Of a DNA stretch of 64,000 nucleotides, positions 37,878-45,659 are shown one piece after another; position 1 is the stretch's first letter; each line of letters begins with the position of its first letter. Below the pieces are notes generated by a model. The model did no database searches and had not been told where the DNA came from. It was given only the letters and a program-made list of their open reading frames with translations. The DNA lies in the NCBI RefSeq assembly GCF_001040945.1, contig NZ_CP011930.1:2829704-2893703 (forward strand), written 5' to 3'. This DNA is from Herbaspirillum seropedicae. GTDB lineage: Bacteria; Pseudomonadota; Gammaproteobacteria; Burkholderiales; Burkholderiaceae_D. A program made the translations under genes and the position numbers.

Positions 37878-37911
37878 CGGGAGGGTAAGTGATTCATCGA
37901 TTGCCCTCCCG
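37878..37911 (+). terminator. GC-rich hairpin after icd
   Basis: Eight-base stem CGGGAGGG / CCCTCCCG with an 18-base loop, 15 bases after the icd stop and just before the main terminator. It may stabilise the end of the mRNA. Confidence 0.5.
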
Positions 37912-37922
37912 GCAGTAAAACG

Positions 37923-37954
37923 AAAAGGCCGCGAATGCAAGTCGCGGCCTTTTT
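37923..37954 (+). terminator. Rho-independent terminator of icd
   Basis: Twelve-base stem AAAAGGCCGCGA / TCGCGGCCTTTT, seven-base loop, then T. With A residues on the left arm it can act in both directions. Confidence 0.92.
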
Positions 37955-37992
37955 GCTTTGGCGGGGCTTGCCTGCAGGACCAGCCGCCGCCA

Positions 37993-38112
37993 ATGCCTTG
38001 ACTCCCGTTCGGACTGAGTAGCCGCACCAGTGCGGCGTATCGAAGACGCACCGACGGAGAATCTTCGATACGCGGCAAAGCCGCTACTCAGTCCGAACGG
38101 TTATCGAGGCAT
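37993..38112. repeat. Cloverleaf-forming interspersed repeat
   Basis: A 120-base element between convergent icd and eutC. The outer arms CCGTTCGGACTGAGTAGC (38005-38022) and its exact complement (38083-38100) pair perfectly over 18 bases and extend with ATGCCTTGA / TCGAGGCAT at the ends (one mismatch). Inside are three smaller hairpins: GCCGCAC-CA-GTGCGGC (38021-38036), GTATCGAAGA / TCTTCGATAC (38037-38071) and GCGGC-AAA-GCCGC (38072-38084). The fold resembles a cloverleaf. It has no ORF. It looks like a REP/MITE-type repeat; no second copy is seen in this window. Confidence 0.8.
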
Positions 38113-38158
38113 GGTCCTGTCGCAATCCGCGGCTGCGGCTGAGGCTGAGACTGAGACT

Positions 38159-39028
38159 TCAGGCGTCGCCTAGCAAGAAATTGCGCCGCACGTCCAGCGC
38201 CTCCCCCTCACTGGCCGTCTCATCCTTCAAGGCCACGCCCGACAAACTGCGCTGGTGCGCCTGCGCCATCAGGTAATGCAGCTTGTAGGCCGCTTCCGGA
38301 TAGGGCAAGCCTTCCGGGCGCACATTGGAGATGCAATTGCGGCTGGCGTCGGTGAGTCCGCGTGCGGGCATCCAGGTCAGATACAGGCCCATGCTGTCGG
38401 GCGAACTCAGTCCGGGCCGCTCGCCGATCAGGATCACCACCAGCTTCACGCCCAGCAACTCGCCGATCTCATCGGCCACCGCCACCCGCCCCTGCTGCAC
38501 GATCACCGGCGGCGCCATCGACCATCCCTCCGGGGCGATCCGCTTCATCAGCTCGGCCAGGAAGGGAGCGGCATTGCGCACGATGGCCAATGCCGACAGT
38601 CCATCGGCAATCACCAAGCCCACATCGTAGCGCCGCTGCGGCTGGGTGCCGAAAAGTTCAAGCAGCTGCTGGCGCGATGGTTCCGACAGCTTGCGGCCAA
38701 AGTCAGGTCGCTGCAGATACACCAGCCGATCCGCTGCGGCGCTTTGCACATCCAGCACCTCTTGCGCAGCGCAGACGCCCTGCTCCTGCAACTGCGCCTT
38801 CAGCGCAGCCACATCCAGCGGCAGGTGCACCGCGTCGCGCGCCTGCGCGTGCGCCAGCTGGAAGGCCAGTTGCGGCTGCGTCGGCAAGCTCACGCCGCTG
38901 CGCCCCAAGGCAATGCGGGCCGCGGTAAAACGACGCAGCGCTTCCCACGGATTGGCCGTGACCGTTTCGGCACCGGGGCTGGCGTTTTCTGCACATTGGG
39001 GGGAAATGTTCTTGTCGTCCATGGTCAT
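38159..39028 (-). CDS. eutC: Ethanolamine ammonia-lyase small subunit EutC
   Basis: Small subunit of the adenosylcobalamin-dependent enzyme that converts ethanolamine to acetaldehyde and ammonia. 289 residues. After a polar 25-residue N-terminal tail it follows the family: [89 protein letters not shown] and [17 protein letters not shown]. The conserved Cys in RNCISN and the Arg before it contribute to cobalamin binding in this subunit. Its ATG overlaps the eutB stop by four bases, as expected for subunits made in fixed ratio. Last gene of the eut operon. Confidence 0.96.
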   Translation of the reverse strand: MTMDDKNISPQCAENASPGAETVTANPWEALRRFTAARIALGRSGVSLPTQPQLAFQLAHAQARDAVHLPLDVAALKAQLQEQGVCAAQEVLDVQSAAADRLVYLQRPDFGRKLSEPSRQQLLELFGTQPQRRYDVGLVIADGLSALAIVRNAAPFLAELMKRIAPEGWSMAPPVIVQQGRVAVADEIGELLGVKLVVILIGERPGLSSPDSMGLYLTWMPARGLTDASRNCISNVRPEGLPYPEAAYKLHYLMAQAHQRSLSGVALKDETASEGEALDVRRNFLLGDA

Positions 39029-40431
39029 TGCAGGCGTAGCAAGGTCTCGCGGAAACCGGGCGGCATGTCGGCATGCAGGCGAAACGCCTGATCCTCGCCA
39101 CCGGGGTTGAAGATCTGCATCCGGTGCAGCCAGTCCTCGAACTCCGGCGCTGGCCGCGAACCCAGCACACGCCGGGCATACAGTGCATCGTGGAAGGACG
39201 TGGTCTGGTAGTTGAGCATGATGTCGTCCGAGCCGGGAATGCCCATGACGAAGGTGCAGCCGGCCACGCCCAGCAGGGTCAGCAGCACGTCCATGTCGTT
39301 CTGGTCGGCCTCGGCATGGTTGGTGTAGCAGACATCGCAGCCCATGGGCAGGCCCAGCAGCTTGGCGCAGAAATGGTCTTCCAGTCCGGCGCGGATGATC
39401 TGCTTGCCATCGTAGAGATATTCCGGCCCGATGAAGCCGACCACGGTATTGACCAGCAGCGGCTTGAAGGCGCGCGCCACCGCATAGGCGCGCGCTTCGC
39501 AGGTCTGCTGGTCGATGCCGTGATGGGCGTTGGCCGACAGCGCGCTGCCCTGGCCGGTTTCGAAATACATGACGTTGTCACCCACGGTGCCGCGCTGCAA
39601 GGACAGCGCCGCCTCGCGCGCCTCGCCCAGGAGGGCCAGGTCGATGCCGAAGCCGCGATTGGCCGCCTCGGTCCCGGCAATGGACTGGAACACCAGGTCC
39701 ACTGGCGCGCCGCGCTCGATGGCCGCAATCGTATTGGTGACGTGGGTCAGCACGCAGGATTGGGTGGGGATCTCGTAGCGCGCAATCACGTCGGCCATCA
39801 TCCCGACCAGCTTGACCACCTGCGGCACATTGTCGGTGGCGGGATTGATGCCGATGACGGCGTCGCCATTGCCGTACAGCAGGCCGTCGAGCATGCTGGC
39901 GGCGATGCCGCTGGCGTCGTCGGTGGGGTGATTGGGCTGCAGGCGGGTGGACAGCCGGCCCGGCAGGCCGATGGTATTGCGAAAGGCCGTGACCACGCGG
40001 CATTTCTTGGCCACCAGGATCAGGTCCTGGTTACGCATGATCTTGGACACCGCTGCGGCCATCTCTGGCGTGATCCCCGGTGCGACTGCCGCCAGCACCG
40101 CGCTGTCGGTGTCATCGGCCAGCAGCCAGTTGCGGAAGTCGCCCACCGTCAGATGGGCGATAGTGGCAAAGGCGGCGCGGTCGTGGCTGTCGAGGATGAG
40201 CCGGGTGACCTCGTCCTCTTCGTAAGGGATCAGCGGCTCCTCGAGGAAAGTCTTCAGCGGCAGCGCGGCCAGCGCCATCTGCGCAATGGCGCGCTCCTCG
40301 GCGCTGCCTGCGGCCACGCCGGCCAGCAGGTCGCCCGAACGCGCCGGGCTGGCCTTGGCCATCAGTTCCTTGAGATCGCGAAACACGTAGCTGGCGCTAC
40401 CTACGCTGTGCCGGAAACGGTGTTCGGCCAT
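39025..40431 (-). CDS. eutB: Ethanolamine ammonia-lyase large subunit EutB
   Basis: Catalytic TIM-barrel subunit that binds ethanolamine and cobalamin. 468 residues, slightly longer than the usual 453-460. Family features include the N-terminal [111 protein letters not shown] and [16 protein letters not shown]. The Glu in [10 protein letters not shown] is the substrate-contacting position. It lies 83 bases after the phosphatase gene and overlaps eutC. No microcompartment shell genes are present, so the reaction probably takes place free in the cytosol. Confidence 0.97.
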   Translation of the reverse strand: MAEHRFRHSVGSASYVFRDLKELMAKASPARSGDLLAGVAAGSAEERAIAQMALAALPLKTFLEEPLIPYEEDEVTRLILDSHDRAAFATIAHLTVGDFRNWLLADDTDSAVLAAVAPGITPEMAAAVSKIMRNQDLILVAKKCRVVTAFRNTIGLPGRLSTRLQPNHPTDDASGIAASMLDGLLYGNGDAVIGINPATDNVPQVVKLVGMMADVIARYEIPTQSCVLTHVTNTIAAIERGAPVDLVFQSIAGTEAANRGFGIDLALLGEAREAALSLQRGTVGDNVMYFETGQGSALSANAHHGIDQQTCEARAYAVARAFKPLLVNTVVGFIGPEYLYDGKQIIRAGLEDHFCAKLLGLPMGCDVCYTNHAEADQNDMDVLLTLLGVAGCTFVMGIPGSDDIMLNYQTTSFHDALYARRVLGSRPAPEFEDWLHRMQIFNPGGEDQAFRLHADMPPGFRETLLRLQ

Positions 40432-40514
40432 GATGATGCTCCTCCTGAATCACCGCCGCCCTGGGTGGCGGCGGTGTGTCACGCCCCTAAGCGGCCGACT
40501 GGCTGACCAGTGGG

Positions 40515-41837
40515 TCAGCTGGTCAGCAGTTGCGGCGCGGTCTTGCCGTACTTGATGCTGGCTTCCGCCGGCAGCCAATTGCCGGTCGATTCCTGGCGGC
40601 CCTGCAGCAGGAAGCGCGGCCTGCCTGCATTGATCTGCTCGGCCGCGAGTTTGGACAACTCGCCGATCTTGCCGTTCTTCATGCGGTTGACGATGAAGCC
40701 ATAGCGGGTCTCGGGGAAGTCGCGCAGCATATCGTAGTCGCCATCGCTGTCGCCGGCCACGAACAAGGGACCATAGCCCTTCTGCGCCACCAGCACCTGC
40801 CTGATGGCCACCGTCTTGCCCGGTCCCCAGGTCAGCGGCCAGTCCTTCAGGTAGGCATTGCGCAACACTTGCCCGTTGCGCTCCAGGCGCAGGCCGATGA
40901 TGTTGTCACGACTGACGTGATAGCCATACTTGGGATGGGTGGCGAACACCGCCACCACCTCTTCCAGAGAGGCGGTGCAGACATAGACATCGATGCCATT
41001 GCGGCGCAGCGCGTCCATGAGCGTCGCGATCTCGGTGCACAACCGGATGCCGTGGAAATGCGACACGCTCACCACGCCCGCCCTGCCCGGGCGTTGCGCC
41101 GGGCTGGTGTACTTGACCTTGGTCAGCGCCGCGCCCAGGGCGGCATCGTTGGAAGCCTCGGCCAGCGCGCTCACCTCGGCCACGCTCATGTTGGCGAAGA
41201 AGTAGATCACCCAGGGATAGCCGACCGCCACGCCGTGGGTATCGTTGACGGCTTCATAGAGATAGTAGAGCTTGGCGCGGAAGTCCTGGAACTCCGGCGT
41301 GGCGCTGACTTCTTCCAGCGACTTGCTGCCGGCCATGCCCTTGTAGTTGGCGTAGAGGAAGGCATAGTCGGCATCGAGGTCGGCGCAGATGGCTTCCAGG
41401 TCCACGACCTCGCCAGCCGCATTCTTGAAGTCCTTGCTGAAGGGACCGGGCGGCACGTTCTGCCGCGTGATGGCGGAAAACTCGGCCGGCGTCAGCTTGA
41501 AGGACAGCGTGTTGATCTGGTGCATCAGCAAGGCTTCTTCGCAGTCGTTCATGATGCTGGTGTTGTCCCAGTCGAACACGGCGTAGGGGCGTTTGCTGCT
41601 CTGGTAGCCCGCGGCCAGCTTGCCATGCTCGGCAATCATCTGCGCCACCATCTCGTGATTGCGCGCGGCCCACTTGGCGCGGTCCAGCGCCACTTCGGCG
41701 CGTGCCGCGGCCTGGCCGGGCGTGGCGATAGTGGCCAGCGCCCCGCCGGCAGCGGCAGCCAGCAGGCCGCCCAGGAAGCCACGGCGCTTGAGGGTGGGTG
41801 CGGCGGTATCGGTCGTCGGTTTGTGATTGTTGTTCAT
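40515..41837 (-). CDS. Tat-exported HAD-superfamily phosphatase
   Basis: Predicted periplasmic phosphatase of 440 residues in the HAD superfamily. The signal sequence has twin arginines at 18-19 (KRRGFLGGLLAAAAGG) followed by an Ala-rich segment and a likely cleavage site near QAAARA, so it should leave by the Tat route already folded. The nucleophile motif is YAVFDWDNTS (Asp89, Asp91), motif II is CTASLEE, and the metal-binding motif is AGDSDGDYDML. The DWDNT motif and the length resemble phosphorylcholine/phosphoserine-type phosphatases such as Pseudomonas PchP. It sits between the ethanolamine permease and eutB in one operon, so I infer that it releases ethanolamine (or choline) from phosphoethanolamine-like compounds. 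Substrate unproven. Confidence 0.82.
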   Translation of the reverse strand: MNNNHKPTTDTAAPTLKRRGFLGGLLAAAAGGALATIATPGQAAARAEVALDRAKWAARNHEMVAQMIAEHGKLAAGYQSSKRPYAVFDWDNTSIMNDCEEALLMHQINTLSFKLTPAEFSAITRQNVPPGPFSKDFKNAAGEVVDLEAICADLDADYAFLYANYKGMAGSKSLEEVSATPEFQDFRAKLYYLYEAVNDTHGVAVGYPWVIYFFANMSVAEVSALAEASNDAALGAALTKVKYTSPAQRPGRAGVVSVSHFHGIRLCTEIATLMDALRRNGIDVYVCTASLEEVVAVFATHPKYGYHVSRDNIIGLRLERNGQVLRNAYLKDWPLTWGPGKTVAIRQVLVAQKGYGPLFVAGDSDGDYDMLRDFPETRYGFIVNRMKNGKIGELSKLAAEQINAGRPRFLLQGRQESTGNWLPAEASIKYGKTAPQLLTS

Positions 41838-41886
41838 GATGGCCCTGTCGAGTTATCGGTATATCGCTATAAAAGATTTATATCGT

Positions 41887-43269
41887 TCAGAATTCCGCAA
41901 CGGCCGCCGCCCCTTCGGCGCGCTGGCGCGCCGTGGCCAGGAACCAGGCATAGCCCAGCGCCAGCAAGGCCACGAAGATGCCGAAGATCAGCGGGTTGTA
42001 ATAGATCATGGTGGCCATGCACACCAGCGCACCGAACAAGGCGAAGGCCGGGAAGTACGGGTACAGCGGTGCGCGGAAGGGCCGCTCCAGGCCGGCCTCG
42101 GCGCGGCGCAGGCGGAACAGCGAAAGCATCGAGAGGATGTACATCAGGATGGCGCCGAACACCGACATGGTGACGATATTGGCGGTGAGGGTCTGGCCGC
42201 CGATCTTGATCAGCTCATCGCTGTAGATGGCGGCGATCCCCACCACGCCACCGGCCAGGATGGCCCGGTGCGGCGTCTTGAAGCGCGGATGGACGCGGGC
42301 GAAATAGGCCGGCAGATAGCCTTCGCGGGCCAGCGCAAAGATCTGGCGCGAATATCCCAGGATGATCCCGTGGAAGGAAGCCACCAAGCCGAACAGGCCC
42401 AACCAGACCAGCATGTGCAGCCAGTTGCTGTTGTCGCCGACGATCAGCTTCATGGCCTGCGGCAGCGGGTCATTGATGTTGGCCAGCTTGGTCCAGTCGC
42501 CTGCGCCGCCGGCAAAGAGCATCACGCCAATGGCCAGCACGACCAGCGTGAGAATGCCGGTGATGTAGGCAATCGGAATGGAGCGCCGCGGATCCTTGGC
42601 TTCTTCGGCGGCCATGGCCACGCCTTCGATGGCCAGGAAGAACCAGATCGCAAAGGGGATCGCCGCGAACATGCCCGGCACCGCAGCCAGGCTGAAGCCG
42701 TCGCTGCCCGACCAGCCGCCCTTGGTGAAATTGGCCAGCGAGAAGCCCGGCGCCACCACCCCCATGAAGACCAGTAATTCAAAGATCGCCAGCAAGGTCA
42801 CGAAGAGCTCAAAGGTGGCCGCGATCTGCACCCCCACGATGTTGAGCGTCATGAACACCAGATAAGCGCCCAGCGCCGCCAGTTTGGGGTCGATGTTGGG
42901 GAACTGCACATTGAGATAGGCCCCAATAGCCAGGGCAATGGCCGGTGGCGCAAAGACGAATTCGATCAGCGTGGCCGCCCCGGCCAGATAACCCCCGACC
43001 GGCCCGAAGGCGCGCTTGCTATAGGCAAACGGCCCGCCGGCATGCGGAATGGAGGTGGTCAGTTCGGTAAAGCTGAAGATGAAGGTGGCATACATGGCGG
43101 CGATGAACAGCGCCGTCACCGTGAAGCCCAGCGTGCCGGCGCTGGCCCAGCCATAGCTCCAGCCGAAGTATTCACCGGAAATCACCAGCCCGACCGCAAT
43201 GGCCCAGAGCTGCAGAGTGGACAGGACGGGCTTGAGCGTATGGCCTTGCCCGGAAGAGCTTGCATTCAT
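41887..43269 (-). CDS. eat: Ethanolamine permease (APC family)
   Basis: Inner-membrane ethanolamine importer of 460 residues with about 12 membrane helices, of the APC superfamily ethanolamine permease group. Family landmarks: LWAIAVGLVISGEYFGWSYGWA, FTELTTSIPHAGGPFAYSKRA, EFVFAPPAIALAIGAY, FFLAIEGVAMAAEEAKDPRRSIP, SFHGIILGYSRQIFALAREGYLPAYFA and FKTPHRAILAGGVVG. First gene of the operon eat, phosphatase, eutB, eutC. The start has AGGAG six bases upstream. It is divergent from the AraC-type regulator. Confidence 0.94.
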   Translation of the reverse strand: MNASSSGQGHTLKPVLSTLQLWAIAVGLVISGEYFGWSYGWASAGTLGFTVTALFIAAMYATFIFSFTELTTSIPHAGGPFAYSKRAFGPVGGYLAGAATLIEFVFAPPAIALAIGAYLNVQFPNIDPKLAALGAYLVFMTLNIVGVQIAATFELFVTLLAIFELLVFMGVVAPGFSLANFTKGGWSGSDGFSLAAVPGMFAAIPFAIWFFLAIEGVAMAAEEAKDPRRSIPIAYITGILTLVVLAIGVMLFAGGAGDWTKLANINDPLPQAMKLIVGDNSNWLHMLVWLGLFGLVASFHGIILGYSRQIFALAREGYLPAYFARVHPRFKTPHRAILAGGVVGIAAIYSDELIKIGGQTLTANIVTMSVFGAILMYILSMLSLFRLRRAEAGLERPFRAPLYPYFPAFALFGALVCMATMIYYNPLIFGIFVALLALGYAWFLATARQRAEGAAAVAEF

Positions 43270-43387
43270 GGGATTCTCCTGTTGGCGCGAACGATAGGCC
43301 GCTATGTGTCGGCTGCTGTAGTGTCGGGCATGGCGCTTGCTTGATATCGATCAATACGCTGCCCTAGCGACGCAATATAGCAACGGC

Positions 43388-43415
43388 AAATTCGGCGGCG
43401 TTATCGAAATTCGGC
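43388..43415. promoter_or_regulatory. Direct repeat in the eat-eutR intergenic region
   Basis: AAATTCGGC occurs at 43388-43396 and 43407-43415, 19 bases apart, with CGGCAAA flanks. Same-orientation half-sites two turns apart are the usual AraC-family operator arrangement; EutR is the natural candidate. It lies 47-74 bases before eutR and about 130 bases before eat. Confidence 0.5.
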
Positions 43416-43461
43416 AAAACTGCGCGGCTTGCGGGCCGCTGGTCGATCAAGGAGTCCGTCC

Positions 43462-44460
43462 ATGTCCTCGTGCTTACTGTCCCAGCCTGACACACCTGCC
43501 ACGCCCATCCAGCGGGCATTGCGCACCACCGTTGCGCGCGACGTGGATGAGCATGCCCACAACCTGACGGACTGGGAACAGCGCTACGACCAGATCACCT
43601 GCGGCAGTTTCGAAGGCGTATTGCAAGAGTGGCAAAGCGATGGCCTGCAGATCTTCCGCGAAGCCAGCAGCCGGGCGGTGCGCCAGTCCTGCCAGGTGTG
43701 GCCGGACGCCTACTGGTTTGGCATCGAGGCGCGCACCACGGGCATGCGCATCAATGGCCGCCAGGTTGGCGAGGATGTGGTGATGACCCGCCCGGGCGCC
43801 TGCGAATTCGAACTGGTCACGCCGGATGCGCATGAGATCTACGGCATCGTGGTCCAGCGCGACGCCTTGCAGGCCAGCGCTGCACGGCTGGGCTGCCAGC
43901 CGGACTGGCAGCGACTGGGCCAGGCCGAACTGCTCAAGGTCGACCATGGCGGACTGGAGGATTGCCGCCAGCAGATCGCCGCCCTGCTGGCCATGGCCGG
44001 CCAGGCCAGCGGCGCGCATGCGGCGCTGCAGCTGCGCCAGGAGGCGGTCCTGGTGGCGCTGCTGGCCATGCTGGATGAGGGCGAGATCGAGGCCGAGGCT
44101 GGCGCCAGCTTCCTGCGCCGCCGCCGCATCGTCAATGACGCCCGCGAGTTCGCCATGGCCCACCAGGACAGCCCGGTCACCGTACCCATGCTGTGCGAGG
44201 CGGTCCATGTGAGCCGGCGCACGCTGCAATACTGCTTCGAAGATGTGCTGGGCATGAGCCCCATGAGTTACCTGCGCTCGCTGCGCCTGAACGGCGTGCG
44301 CCGCGCCCTGTGCCATGGCGATGGCCGCCAGGCCGTGGGCAGCATCGGTGACATCGCAGCGGCCTGGGGCTTTGCCAATTTCAGCCAGTTCTCCTGCGAC
44401 TACAAGAAGCTGTTCGGCCAGACGCCCTCGGCCATGCTGCAGGCGCGCACGCGGCATTGA
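43462..44460 (+). CDS. eutR: AraC-family activator of ethanolamine genes, EutR-like
   Basis: Transcription activator (332 aa) predicted to induce the divergent eat-eutBC operon with ethanolamine and cobalamin. The N-terminal two-thirds is an effector/dimer domain (EQRYDQITCGSFEGVLQEW, CQVWPDAYWFGIEARTTGMRINGRQ, GEDVVMTRPGACEFELVTP). The C-terminal domain carries two helix-turn-helix units (VPMLCEAVHVSRRTLQYCFED and IGDIAAAWGFANFSQFSCDYKKLFGQTPS) of AraC type. I use the ATG at 43462 with AAGGAG seven bases upstream; an earlier TTG is a poor start. Assignment rests on adjacency and on the EutR-like cytosine-box recognition region; moderate for the specific name. Confidence 0.88.
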   Translation: MSSCLLSQPDTPATPIQRALRTTVARDVDEHAHNLTDWEQRYDQITCGSFEGVLQEWQSDGLQIFREASSRAVRQSCQVWPDAYWFGIEARTTGMRINGRQVGEDVVMTRPGACEFELVTPDAHEIYGIVVQRDALQASAARLGCQPDWQRLGQAELLKVDHGGLEDCRQQIAALLAMAGQASGAHAALQLRQEAVLVALLAMLDEGEIEAEAGASFLRRRRIVNDAREFAMAHQDSPVTVPMLCEAVHVSRRTLQYCFEDVLGMSPMSYLRSLRLNGVRRALCHGDGRQAVGSIGDIAAAWGFANFSQFSCDYKKLFGQTPSAMLQARTRH

Positions 44461-44464
44461 GCAC

Positions 44465-44494
44465 GGCCCGGTTTTCGGGCTATATTGCCGGGCC
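44465..44494 (+). promoter_or_regulatory. Overlapping alternative hairpins after eutR
   Basis: Two stems share the same left arm: GCCCG/CGGGC (44466-44470 with 44476-44480, loop GTTTT) and the longer GGCCCGG/CCGGGCC (44465-44471 with 44488-44494). They cannot form together. The first resembles a short terminator of eutR; the second reaches the start region of the next gene. Confidence 0.35.
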
Positions 44495-44524
44495 ATGCAT
44501 GTGCATGCCGACCCGCCACCCGCC

Positions 44525-45592
44525 ATGATCCTCTCTCGCTTGCGTTCGCTGCCTGTCCTGCCCTTGGTCACGCTGTTCATGGCGCTCACGATGCTGACGG
44601 CGATCACGGCCCGCTCTGCCGACGCCGCTCCGGTCGCCCAGCCACTCACCCTGCCCGGCCCCACGCCCTACACCCTTACGCTGTACGCCAATGCCGACCT
44701 GAGCCACCCGCCTGCCGCGCTGCAACGGGCGGTGGTGATCGTCCACGGAATCAAGCGCAATGCCGACGATTACTTCGCCATCGGCCAGCGCCTGCTGACG
44801 GCTGCGCAACTGTCACCGGCCACCACCCTGCTGCTGGCCCCACGCTTCATGACCGCCAGGGACAGCGGGGCCTCGGCGCAGATGGCGCTATGGGCGGGCG
44901 ATGCCTGGATGCAGGGCGCAGCCTCAAAGGACGGTGTGACCGGCATAACGAGCTTCCAGGCGCTGGACGACCTCCTGCGCTGGCTGGCCGATGCCGGGCG
45001 CTTCCCGGCCCTGCGCGAGATCGTGCTCATCGGCCACTCCGCCGGCGCGCAACTGATGCAGCGCTACGCGATGTTGAACAGCCTTGACGAAGCCCTGCAA
45101 CAGCGCAACATCCACCTGCGCTATGTGGTCTCCAGTCCGTCATCGTATCTGTATGCCAGCCCGGAACGTCCCGACGGCAACGGCTTTGCGCTTCCCAAGA
45201 CGGCGGCCTGCCCGGACTACGACGATTATCGCTATGGCCTGCAGCAAGCGCCGCCCTACCTGGCCCGGCAAGAACTGGACGGCCCCCGGCTGTTCGCCCG
45301 CTATGCCGGGCGCGACGTGCGCTACATGGTAGGCCAGCACGATACCGATCCGCAGCAGCGCTTCCTGGACCGCAGCTGCGCCGCAGCGCTGCAGGGCGCC
45401 AGCCGGGTGGCGCGCCAGCTCGCCTACGTGGCTTATGAGCAGTTTCTGGCGCAGCGATGGCAGCGCCCGGTGCGCCACGAACAGCGCCTCATTCCCGGCG
45501 CGGCGCATGGCGCCGAGCGGCTCTTCGGACGTCCCGAGGCGGTCGGCTGGATCTTCCCCGGCCATGCCTCCGTTACCGCTGGTACAGAGTAA
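44525..45592 (+). CDS. Secreted alpha/beta hydrolase
   Basis: Predicted exported alpha/beta-hydrolase of about 355 residues. The N-terminus is a signal peptide (MILSRLRSLPVLPLVTLFMA, Ala-rich, likely cut after ARSADA). The mature part has RAVVIVHGIKRNADDYF (oxyanion-hole region) and the nucleophile elbow IVLIGHSAGAQLMQRYA with the catalytic Ser in GHSAG; the final His is probably in PGAAHGAERLFG. Substrate is unknown; a peptidase-like or esterase role is possible. An ATG ten codons upstream (44495) is also in frame, but it would put Pro and Asp before the signal peptide, so I prefer 44525; neither has a strong ribosome site. The gene follows eutR in the same direction with a 64-base gap. Confidence 0.75.
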   Translation: MILSRLRSLPVLPLVTLFMALTMLTAITARSADAAPVAQPLTLPGPTPYTLTLYANADLSHPPAALQRAVVIVHGIKRNADDYFAIGQRLLTAAQLSPATTLLLAPRFMTARDSGASAQMALWAGDAWMQGAASKDGVTGITSFQALDDLLRWLADAGRFPALREIVLIGHSAGAQLMQRYAMLNSLDEALQQRNIHLRYVVSSPSSYLYASPERPDGNGFALPKTAACPDYDDYRYGLQQAPPYLARQELDGPRLFARYAGRDVRYMVGQHDTDPQQRFLDRSCAAALQGASRVARQLAYVAYEQFLAQRWQRPVRHEQRLIPGAAHGAERLFGRPEAVGWIFPGHASVTAGTE

Positions 45593-45659
45593 TGCTGGTC
45601 GGCCGCCTGCCGACGCGGCACAATGCGCCCTGCCCCTCTGTTGACGACGAGACCATGCC

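Noticed and set aside
37993..38112. Cloverleaf considered as a tRNA gene
   Set aside because: Stem lengths and loops do not match tRNA; there is no T-loop consensus, no D-loop GG and no anticodon arm of five pairs at the right place.
38159..44460. Bacterial microcompartment locus
   Set aside because: No shell proteins or aldehyde/alcohol dehydrogenases are found among the genes around eutBC.
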